Assembly (NCBI RefSeq): GCF_021018805.1
Contig: NC_086251.1
Span: 40,990,767-41,054,766 of the forward strand
Length of the DNA stretch: 64,000 nucleotides
Direction of reading: 5' to 3'
DNA from: Prinia subflava
Lineage: Eukaryota > Chordata > Aves > Passeriformes > Cisticolidae
Part shown: positions 51,690 through 61,640 of the stretch, piece after piece
Layout: every line of letters begins with the position of its first letter
How positions within the stretch are numbered: the stretch's first letter is position 1
Notes under the pieces: model-generated
What the model was told of the DNA's origin: nothing
What the model saw: the letters and a program-made list of their open reading frames with translations, nothing else
Database searches by the model: none
Made by a program: the position numbers and the translations under genes

Positions 51690-52085
51690 GGTTTTGCAAG
51701 GTTGATTGGGACCAGCGCGTGTCACTCTCGGCCACTTCCTCATCACCATAACTCTGGGCTGAATAACAAGAGGCCGAGAATCTGCTAACGCAGGCCCCGG
51801 CAGAATGCCCCATCACTCTCTTTTATTCCTACTGGAGATTTATGCTGCCTATCTCCCTTCCCTTTGTCCACCAGCCGGGCCCTATAAGTCATGTCCCTGG
51901 GCTGACAGGTCACGTGTCCAGTGCTGCTGCCCTGTCACAGTGACTGATGCCAGGGGGTGATTAAAAGAGAGGAGGGGTGAGAGGTCAGCAGCAGGCGGTA
52001 TGATGCGAGCGGGGGGATGTAATTATCACTCCTGTGACATACTGCTGGGGGCTTTCATGGATCGTCACCCGGGCTGGAGGTGGGG
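51690..52085. promoter_or_regulatory. Possible conserved non-coding element
   Basis: About 400 bases with retained CpGs and several site-like words: GGGCTGAATAACAAGAGG (SOX-like AACAA), GGGCCCTATAAGTCATG, GACAGGTCACGTGTCC (E-box CACGTG with a nuclear-receptor half-site AGGTCA), and GGATGTAATTATCACTCC. Unbroken by repeats. A coding explanation was not found. Confidence 0.35.
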
Positions 52086-54109
52086 AGAGTGGTGCTGGAG
52101 GGAGGGAGGGGGAGTGGATGGACACAAGGCAAGAGTGGGCAGTAGGGTTATAGGAGGCAGGGACTTTCTGAAACCAGAGAAACCAGAAAGTGTAAACCCC
52201 TGGCTGTTCCTCAAACTGAAAACTTGTGCCCTACAGAAAGACAGAAAGGGTATTTGGAAAGCTGCTGGGATGAGGAAGCAGCCCTCTGTTTGGAGAGGCT
52301 TTTGGCCACTTAAAAATGTTTTAAGATCCCTCCACTGCTGCATCCCAACCCTGACAACACACCATAGACAAGAGTGCCTTCAGATATTCAAAAATCAGAT
52401 GCATGTGTGTTCTTTAGGGTATGATTTGATTGAGAAACTGGCAGTAACCCAGTAGTGCCTTGTGCTGGCACTGCTCATTTCCTTCTGCGACTCCCCTTTT
52501 ATGGACAAGATGAGGCTTTCTGGGTAAATAGTCTCCCAGATACACCATGCAGTCTATATCTTTGCATGTCCCCTTGGAGCACCAAGGCAGAGATGAGATC
52601 TTCAGCAGAGCAAATAATGACGAAAAAGTAGTTGAAAATGACTGAAAGTAATTATCTCTGTCCTGGAAAAGAGGAGTTTAGATGGAACAGGAGAAAAACT
52701 ATCATAAAGCCATATAAATTAGAGAAATCGTTTAGATTCTGACAATGGGAAGATTAAGAATGCTGGCTGGCAGATATGGGCTGGAGAGTCTGAGATGATG
52801 TTGAGAATGGTCTTAGCAGTGAGCATAGTTCTGAGTATGGTTAAACTCCAGCACTGCTGAGCTTTGGGGCAAGAAGTGAGAAGGGAGTTCACTGTTTCTG
52901 TCTCTAATCTGACTTAGGTAATTCCAGGGTATTCAAATTTGCTATGGATTCTGTTTGTGCCTTCGAAGGTTCCATTCCTTAAACTTGAATTTCTAGTTTG
53001 GTCTTGTAACTGGGAACCACTTCATCGAGGTGTTTCCTAAGGTAGGACTTAGATAATCTCAGCCTCCAAGAGTGTACATGAGACCACTTCCAGTTCCCAT
53101 GGTTTCAATGACTCCAACTGTCTTGGTGAGCCTCAAAATGGCATGGATATCTCTCATTATAAGCCTGAAGATTAGCATTAGGCTCTTGAACTGTGCCTGG
53201 GAAAGTGGTGAAGAACATACATCACGCCCTCAGAATTGCGAGACGAATGCCCTGTAGGATAGGCAGGTGTGCTTCATCTAGGCCCATAGCCATCCTCTAA
53301 CAGAAGCTGTCATCTGTGAGACAGCAAGATTCATGAGACAGGCAGATGTGCCCCATCACTAAGGTGTTCTCTAAACTTTTGTAGTTAGACGATGGTGATG
53401 TGGACAGCTGTACCTGGTGCCATTTTGAGCCTTTGATTACTGTTTCTGACAGTACAGGGAATGACATCTCTTCATCCGCAAGGGTGAATATATACATCAG
53501 ATATGTACATGCTCTAGTTGTCTCTCAGAGGCAGAGGTGGAACTTTTTTGTGAAATTCCATTGGCCAGAAATAATTTATGTTTAGAGGAAAAATATCACT
53601 GAGTAAGCTAGGGTAAATATTATTCATGCAGTCTGAATTAAAAGATAAGTGTATTCTAAACATCGTCTTTCTCACTGGCTCTGGACAGAATTACTGTCAC
53701 ACCTCATTGAAGCTCAGAACTTAATTTATCATTAAATTACCTAAACTTAGAAAGAAACTCAGCAATATTTGCAGTAGGTGATCTTCAGGCTCCAAATTGC
53801 CAGGCATCTTTGCCTTTCATGCAGAGAAATTAATATTTCCTGCATTCCTTCTTCAGACACATTCCCTCATATTCTCAGCAGTATCATGGTATGTGTATAG
53901 TGTCTCTTCTTTCTTCTTTGTTTTATCATAGCCATGCTGGGAGGCATAGACAGGACTTAGTTAGTGCCTCACATTATTATCATCATTCATGTGCTAGTGT
54001 GGCTCCTCTGTAGGTTTTCAGATAGGTGTTTATTTCTGGAAGGGACTATGGTCATAGGTAGTCTTTGTCACATTAGCAGAATGTTGTCAATGCATTGACA
54101 GATTCAGAG
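52086..54109. other. Intergenic, nothing recognised
   Basis: AT-rich unique-looking DNA; open frames are short and without domains. Confidence 0.5.
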
Positions 54110-54495
54110 AAAATATAGAAGGAAGGAATGCTAAAAATTCATCTAATCCAGCCAAAATATACTTACACAATTCCTTCCAAATTCTTCCCTATCTTCATCT
54201 TTAAGAAAAATTACACACTTTCTAAACAAATTATTTCTAGACTTTACTACATATACAACTAAAAAGATCTTTGAGCTTTCTGAATCTCCCTTGATGTGAT
54301 TTGAAGCTACAATTTTTTCCTACCTTCCAAAGACCCTGCCTCTTCAAAGCAGCCTGCTAATGGATTTGAAGATTGCCCTGATGTCTCCTGCACTCTTCTT
54401 TTTCTCTAGACTAAACAAACCTGGTTACAGCCTTTTCCCTGCAGGCCAGGTTTTCTAGATCTCTGACCATTATTTCTTAACTTCCCTGTGGCCTT
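54110..54495 (-). mobile_element. Ancient CR1 LINE 3' remnant
   Basis: The + strand carries the complement of a CR1 end. ATTCATCTAATCCAGCC (54138-54154) matches the 3' tail (GATCATCTAGTCCAACC). CTTCTTTTTCTCTAGACTAA, then ACAAACCTGGTTACAGCCTT, matches the well-known CTTCTCCAGGCTGAACAACC / CCAGCTCTCTCAGCC segment, with TCTCTGACCATTATTTC in the right place after it. High divergence means an old copy. Confidence 0.68.
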
Positions 54496-54547
54496 TTGGA
54501 TTGCCTGTTTTTCAGGCAATCCAAACGTTCAGTTCAGTTTGAACGTT
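54496..54547. repeat. Two adjacent perfect inverted repeats (hairpins)
   Basis: First hairpin at 54496-54524: TTGGATTGCCTG, a TTTTT loop, then CAGGCAATCCAA, a 12-bp perfect stem. Second at 54524-54547: AACGTTCA, an 8-base spacer GTTCAGTT, then TGAACGTT. The two arms meet at one base. They lie just past the CR1 remnant. Confidence 0.9.
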
Positions 54548-55639
54548 AATGAAGAGTGAGGAACAAGGAAGGGCCAAGAAGTTCAACAAAGGCACTAGTA
54601 ACACTAAGGAGAGCGCAAGAATTAGAGGAAAATATTATACTTTACTGAAAATCAGCTCAGAAGACACTGAAAATTTGAAGGGTGGGAACTAGGAACTGAA
54701 AAGGATGAACCTGACCAATATGGTGTCCACTGAATCACCTCCTATTTTGTGATGCTGGAACAGATGCCTTTTTTAGTGTGGCTTAAAGAAATCTTGGCAC
54801 TTAAAGTAGTAGGGACTCAAACTGAATGGGCTTGGGAAATATGAGACAAAAGTGAAAGAGTACAAAGTTATTTGGATTTAAAAAACCCTGTGTGAATACA
54901 TCCCAGATCTTTTGCAACTCTTAACTCTAATAAAAAAGTGTGATTCTTTGTGTTCCTTTTCCAAAAGAGTTCTAGGTAGTGACATTGGCAGAAAGTGTTT
55001 GATGAACTGAAAATTTTAAATCACAGAGGAGTTCCAGATGTGAAATATGAGTATTTGTGTTGGAAACCTGGGTTGAAGGGCTGATCTAGATTATTACAGC
55101 ATATGGACTAGAAACACCTTTTCCACACCAAACAAATCTGTTGTAATCTTGCATGCTAGGTGCAAAACCCCTTTTTTCTTTAGTCTTCAAACTAGATTCA
55201 TTCCTCAAAAATATTTGGTGAATTTCAAACAGTGAATACACTTGAGAAATTCAACTGCAACAAACAAGCTGTCAATGGAGAAATGGGCTAAATTTGGCAA
55301 ATAGAGTATTTGCTGGATATTGCTCATTTAGGTTTACAGGGGACAGGAAAGGACATGCCAAAACACCTGTTCCTAGTCTTTGCACAAAAGATGTTTCCTT
55401 GAAGAAGGCATTAAGAGTCTCTTATTCTAGAGGAGAAAAGACAAGTGAAAAGGAAAATTTACTGATGATGAGCTCTGGCAATAGTGATGGGAGGCAAAAG
55501 GATATGGTGGTTAACAGAGGGACTGGATGATGATAGGCAGGGAGAATGAGAGCAACAGATAGGAGTGGGAGACACCAGAGGGGTGGGAAGCATGGGGGAG
55601 GAGGTGAGGAAGTGAGCCAGGAGAAGACAGCGTGACTGT
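54548..55639. other. Intergenic, nothing firm
   Basis: AAGAAGTTCAACAAAGGC near 54579 resembles a short piece of the sense strand of CR1, opposite to the preceding copy. The rest is unique-looking and AT-rich. Confidence 0.4.
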
Positions 55640-55995
55640 GTCTGATCTACACTGACGAGTACCAATGTTAACTGTCACCTCTCATCTCCAAACTAAATCA
55701 CGCCTGGAATTGGAGGCAGCAAGGAGCTGATAGAGTCAGCCTTCGAGAGCCGACAAGTCAATCAGAGCGGAGATGCGTGGAGAGACACCAGCTTTACAGG
55801 GCTCGGTGCCTTCATTCATCCAGGATTTACACCTGTCAGGCTCCCGCGGGGGGAGCGCTCTGGGACTCACTTTGGCACCACTTAAAATGGGACAACAGAC
55901 ACATTACTGCAATCACCCTCTGCTTTCCTGTCCTCTGGAGGGTGTGTTTTATATTACAGGGAGCTCAGCTGCTTTTGTGAGTTGAATTTGAAGCT
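55640..55995. promoter_or_regulatory. Possible conserved non-coding element
   Basis: Retained CpGs in a CpG-poor surround (CCTTCGAGAGCCGACAAGTC, CTCCCGCGGGGGGAGCGC), with AAATCACGCCTGGAATTGG and CCACTTAAAATGGG (T-box/NKX-type). The overlapping open frames 55773-55985 and 55777-55980 have no domain. Confidence 0.35.
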
Positions 55996-57629
55996 TAACA
56001 CACCTCTGGCTATGCAGGAAGGGACTGCCTACATTTCAGCACCTGGAGGGCTATTCCCCATGCAAACCTGCAGTGCCCCAGACCAAAGAGGGAAGGAGGG
56101 CTTTGCAGAACAGGGGGAGATGATGGGGTAACTCTTCACTAACCAACATGCTTCAGGAGCTATGCAGGCTGTGCAAATCTCATTACCTGAGTCTGACATA
56201 CCATCTATTAGAAGAGGTCAACGGAGGCCAGAACAAGAGATCAGCCTCCCTGTCTTCTTCCCAGCTCTTCTCAAATACCTGCAGTGCTCCATAAAGACTC
56301 TCCTCTCCTTTCAAAAGAGTGCCCAGATCAGAACTCTTCCCTGCTGGCTAAATCCTGGGTACCAAAGCTTGTGATACAGGCTTTGAGCTGCCTGATCTCT
56401 TAATCCAGCTGTGTGTATTCATTTGAAACTGAAAGCAGCTCCTTTTTGTCGTCTGCTTCTCAGCATTAACTTCTCTTTGATGTAATTCTTGCTTCCTATG
56501 CTCTCTCCCTTCATGGGGAAGATTAGTGTGAAATTGGCCTGCTTCTCCAGAGACTGCAGTGTTAAGCCTTCAACACTTGGTCCTTTTTGGAAATCCTTAA
56601 CCCACATCGGGAAGAGGGGGAGGGAAGGAAAGCCTAAGAGTTCCAGATTTGATTCTGCCAGAGCCCTGATGCCTCCTTTCCCTTCAGTGTTTTGGAAGTG
56701 GGGAGCATGGAGGTTGAAGGACTTAGGAATGTTCTGTGAATGATCCATGTATTTTAAAGCAGGGACTAAGGTGCCAACCTAGCTGCAAGGCATATATCCT
56801 CTAAGGCTGAGAAATGAGGATAGCAATGCAGAGCTAATCAGAGGGAACTGTGAGCATGCAAACAGTATGCCCAGGTTGGTCAGAGTGACACGTTTTGGGA
56901 ATTAAACCACAAAATTGTTGCTAATCTGCTTTGAGGAAGTACACTTGGAGATGGATCTCCTGTGTCCATGTGGTGGGGTTGGAGTGCAAGAGAGAAAATG
57001 TCTCTTTTCTTGGACAGATATGGCTGCAGGGTTGCTTTAGACTTCATGTGGAGCTCTCTCCTCGTGAGAAGACTGATGGGCTCAGTGGGGAGAGACTTCA
57101 GTGAGCTCCATTACTGCATTTCCTGAGTATCTGTGCCTTAGACAAGTTGCTTGTGAGAGTTTCCCTTCCCCACAGTGACAGGATAACACTCCTTGCTCTC
57201 CCTTTCACCCCGCTTCTTGCTGCTGCCTCCCCCCATATGTCTGCTTTCTGCTTGTCTTCCATCATCCTGCCATTACATGAACTTCTACTTTACTTCACCA
57301 ACCACTTCCATAAGCCCTTGGACCTGTGCCTGCTCCTTTCTCCTCCATCAGTCTCTTCTGCCCCCAGTGTTCCTCCTGGTGGCTCTTCCCTACTCCCTAC
57401 ACTCTCAGGTCCTAACTTTTGCTGCATTCCAGATCCACTATCCCTCCCGCTTGGTCCTGCTCCATTGCCCTCCCCACAAACACATGGTGCCATTATCTAA
57501 GGAAGGGCCTTGAGCACCCCCCTTGGTTTAGCCTTGTGCTTCCTCTTGCTTGGTCACCCCCCTCCCCTACCCAGGTCTGCAAATCACTCCTTCCCATGTC
57601 AGCCAGCAAATTGGTTTATCCTCCCCCCA
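55996..57629. other. Intergenic with a pyrimidine-rich end
   Basis: 57150-57630 is C/T-rich on the + strand, which explains the stop-free frames there. No gene is recognised. Confidence 0.5.
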
Positions 57630-57960
57630 TCCCAGCTTTCATTACCTTGCCGAAATGAAGCGATATCTCCTCGGCGGAGGCTTCCCGTCGCTGCAGCCAG
57701 TACCCAAATCATGAGAGCTGGCATAATAAATGAAGACAAAGTGCCGGCGGCCCGGGCCATCTCTCCCACTGCGCCACTAGCCGCTGCCAGCTTCATTATT
57801 CGCTTAAGTTGCCGGAGAAAATTACTTAACCCTGACCCGTGTATTAGGGCCCTGTATTAATGCTGCGACAGGCGTCTCTTACAGCAAAGAACAATTTATT
57901 AGAGCCGAAACAGGCTGCTTTTCTCTGTCATTTTTCCAATCTGAGCTTTGAACACACATC
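57630..57960. promoter_or_regulatory. Strong candidate conserved developmental enhancer
   Basis: About 330 bases mixing high CpG (CCGGCGGCCCGGGCC) with AT-rich homeobox and SOX words: GGCATAATAAATGAAG, CTTCATTATTCGCTTAAG, AAAATTACTTAACCC, CTGTATTAATGCTGCG and AGAACAATTTATTAG (AACAAT at 57890-57895). CpGs outside any island are normally lost quickly, so their presence here suggests constraint. It lies far from the visible gene. Confidence 0.45.
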
Positions 57961-60900
57961 ATTAAACTTGTCTGACTCTCTCCCCTTCTCCATCATTCCT
58001 TTTTTATTTTTTTAAACAGAAAGTGCTGTAGAGAATAGAGATTGTTCTGAACTCACCGAGTGCCTCAGACTTTGCCCCCTCCTTTTTCCTGTTGTGCGCT
58101 TTCCTCCAAACACAGTCCATGTCTCCATCTCTCTCTGTCTAATTCACCCTTACTCTTCTCCCTTTGTAGTCACATATCTGTTTTTCAAACTCTTCCTGAA
58201 GTTCTCTTACATTCTCTGCTTGCTTACCTATCCCTCTTCATATGGGTGTCATACTTTCTTTCACTCCATAACTCCATAAGGCTAATCTCACTTCTTTCTC
58301 TGGACCAAACTGGAAGAAATATGCTGGAAAATGCATGTTCCCAATGTCAGAATAGGGTCTGTCCCACTTTGCCCTGCTCTGGGATTTCCTGGAACAGCAG
58401 AGGTCATCAGAGCATGGAGTTGCCTTATGGACTCATTTTCAGTACTACCACTCTTATCTCCTCACTAAGGGCTTACCTAACCATTGTTGGGGCCTCTACA
58501 TCACCCAGCAGTCCCCAAGCAGTGCAAGCACCAGGAAGGATTTCAGAGGATTAGCTGGGGGAAGGGAGGTGGAGTGGAGAGCTTTCTTCTTGCTAAAATA
58601 TATCCAAATGCTTTGGTGGCATTCAGTTATGCTCTCTTCTTTAAGGCTGACTCTAGTCATTGAATTGATGGTGCACAGCCTTCAATCGGGACAGATTCAG
58701 CTGAAGACTAACCATGCACTCTCTCCTCTTCTCTGTTTTGTGATGGGCTACAGAGGGAGTGAGACAGACAGAGAGAGAGAGATGAGAAGCAACCATATAT
58801 TGCTGCTTGCAGCTTTTCCTCAGCCCTCATTGCTGAAGCCTTGCAAAGCTAGTGACAGAATACTGTTTAAGGAAGAAAACAGTAGCAGAGGGTTTTTGAA
58901 ATACTTAATCATCATTTGTTTGAGATGCAAGGCCTAGACTTACTCACTTGAAGAGAACCTGGGCAATGCGAGTGCAGAGTAGTAGCTCAGACTGGATATC
59001 CAAAGCTGGAGGCTACCAATGTATAGCAGTCTCAGTGGAGTCTCAGCTATTTAAGGCTTGGTGAGAGGGCATGTGGGTTCAAGCCAGGATGGAGTGCTTA
59101 GCCCCTGGGTCAGACTGCCAATTGTGCTGTTGTAGTTTGTCTCCAGAACCCCTCTGGCCAGAGATCAGATTAGTTGAGGGGCTGGCATGAAGCCTATGTT
59201 GGCCTTATTATCAATTTTATCAGTCCAGAGCTACCTCTTAGTAAAGAGGAAGATTCTGTATGAATTATTGACTGGTGATACTAGAAGTTTTAAGCTAAGC
59301 CTTCAGCATGATTAGAAGAAGACAATATGAGTAACTCAGAATTTCAACATACAAGCTTTTTATGACTAACATTCTTCTCCATTTCCATTTTACTGCTGCA
59401 TGAGAAAACAGCAGGAAATGTACATGCCATTTAAAAAAGCTAAATATACAGACTTTCATAAGTCGTTCTGGCTTTAAAGATTTCTAACTCTGGTTCTGGA
59501 CCTATTCTTAACTGTCTGTTAATGATTTGCTCATTGCCAACAATTTTCTCATGGGAATAAGTGCATGAAGAGAACCTGCTAAGGATTGAATGGATCTTGG
59601 TGATCACCATGCCTCCAGCTTGCTTTTCAAGAGACCAAATATTCCTGGACATGTCCTCCACTTGTCAGCAATGAAGGCTGATGCTAAATGGGAGGCCCTG
59701 CCTTATGTGGAGGGTCTGCTTCTCTCTGCTTCTGTCTGGATCACCCTGAGGAGCTGGAGATTACTAGAACTCAACACATGGTCACACATAGATGGGATTA
59801 AGCTAAGAAGGGGTAGGAGATCTGCCTGGTTTGGGAGTTGGGAGAGATTATTTGTGCTACTATATGCAGAACTTTTTACACTGTGACAGTGAGCACTTCT
59901 GTCTGCCTTCATGGCCTCCTGCGTGATCTAGGTGAGAAGTATTTCTGGTTTTACATCAATTTATTGTAAGTCTTATGCTGGATTGATTTTCCTGCAGCCT
60001 ATAGAGTGGGACAATCTGCCCCTCATCTTGAATCTAGAGGAATGGCTTTTGTCAAAGGAAGAGGAGAGTTCAGACCCCAAAGTTTTTTTCAATCTGCAGC
60101 TGCTCAGTTGACACTGATTCTTTGTTGCAACTTTTCTCTCCCATATGGACCTTGCCAAAGACCCTTTATCATCTCAAAACCAGTTTTTTGACAGCCTCAA
60201 GTACATTATTGGCAACACACTAGCATTCAAAAAAAATCATAATAATTAAAGCATTAACTAATATTAACTATGGGAGTAATAGGTTGTATTACTCTAATTT
60301 AGCAGAAATATTATTATCTTCCTGTCCACTCAAAACTTGTCTGGCATACCAAAGCTTTATATTGAAAAAGGAATGAAAATTAAAGTGATTGGTTTTTTCC
60401 ATAGAATTATTCGCATTCAAGGTGGGAGCTCAACTTTTGATCCTAGTCTCATCCCTGAGTGTTTATGTGGGCTGGATGAATTTTCAAGGCTGCTTACCTT
60501 CACATAGAGGGAGAAAGTTATTTCTAGCAATGTCAGGAATCAAGGGGATTCTGCAGCTATTTGTCAGGGGAGTGATTGTGAGCTGAAGGACAGGAAATTC
60601 ATGAAGACATAAACATGGTACATGAGATGGCTTGGGGGCTGGTGGGCTGTATACCCACAGCACTGATACCTCTAGAATAGAGGAAATATCTCAGGAGGCA
60701 TACACAGAAAGAGTAGTGCAAAAGTTGGATCACAGTACAGTATGGGGTAGTTTTCCTCCCCTTGTACATCATTTCTGTCAGTGATTCAGTCAGAGGTCCT
60801 AGTTTTTAGACACCTGTTGAAGGATCAGCTAATGTGAGACACTCTGAATAGCCATGCATGGCCTCCTCATGTAGCTGGGAGGGAGGCCAGCCCTTGTGCA

Positions 60901-61234
60901 CCTTCTTCTTTGGCCATCAGGGAAAGGCATTTAAGATGAGCTGTCAGCTGGTCCTTTAGGAGCTGAACAGCTCCAGTGGGCTTTTGTTTAGAGTGTGCAG
61001 GCCACCACATAAAGCATCTCTTCAGCCACTAAAACTGCTGATCTGTGGAACTTCTTCATTGCTTTTGCCTCAGATGTGAGTACGGGGTCACTGGTGGTGA
61101 CATGGAGAAGAGGGGTGGAGGAGATGGCAGTGAGGGTGAGAGGGGATGGTTGGTTGGTGCAGCTGCCCTTCTGCTGGGAGTCCCTCCCGAATTCCCTGCC
61201 ACTCTCTTGCTTAGCCTGATAGCTCCTCCAAGTT
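57961..61234. other. Intergenic, nothing recognised
   Basis: C/T-rich to about 58270. A short GACA/GA repeat lies near 58765. 60180-60400 is AT-rich. No coding homology or repeat family found. Confidence 0.5.
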
Positions 61235-61640
61235 CTCTAATCACCTTCTTGCTGTAATGAGCCTCTCATCTCACTGATGGAAATCAGGGTATTTGGTTAT
61301 GAAAGGGACACTGTTAATAACACGATCTCTCTCTTCCCCACTCCATCCCCCACTCCCCCATCAACCCCCCTTCCAGTTCTCCACACAATTCTCTCAATTA
61401 ACGATAGGCAGAAATTAATTTTTCCCCTGGACTGAAACAATTGCTTGGCGGAGGATTGCCAGCTCGGTTCCAGATAGGGACCTTTCCCAGCAGAGCCCAG
61501 AGAAAGGAGGAGAGACCGAGGCGATAAGCAGGGCCCTATCAGCAGCCACAGGACGCAGTAATACAAATGTTATCCTTAGAAATGTATTTAAAGAGGATAT
61601 GTTTATAATTCGAAGGGGATTGTCAGGACTGCTCCCCTCC
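61235..61640. promoter_or_regulatory. Candidate enhancer with clustered GATA motifs
   Basis: GATA cores at 61403-61407 (GATAG), 61472-61477 (AGATAG), 61523-61528 (GATAAG) and 61536-61540 (CTATC, reverse). The last two face each other around GCAGGGC. Nearby are CTCAATTAACG, GAAATTAATTTTTCCCC and GAAACAATTGC. CpGs are retained. No repeat or coding explanation. Confidence 0.42.
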
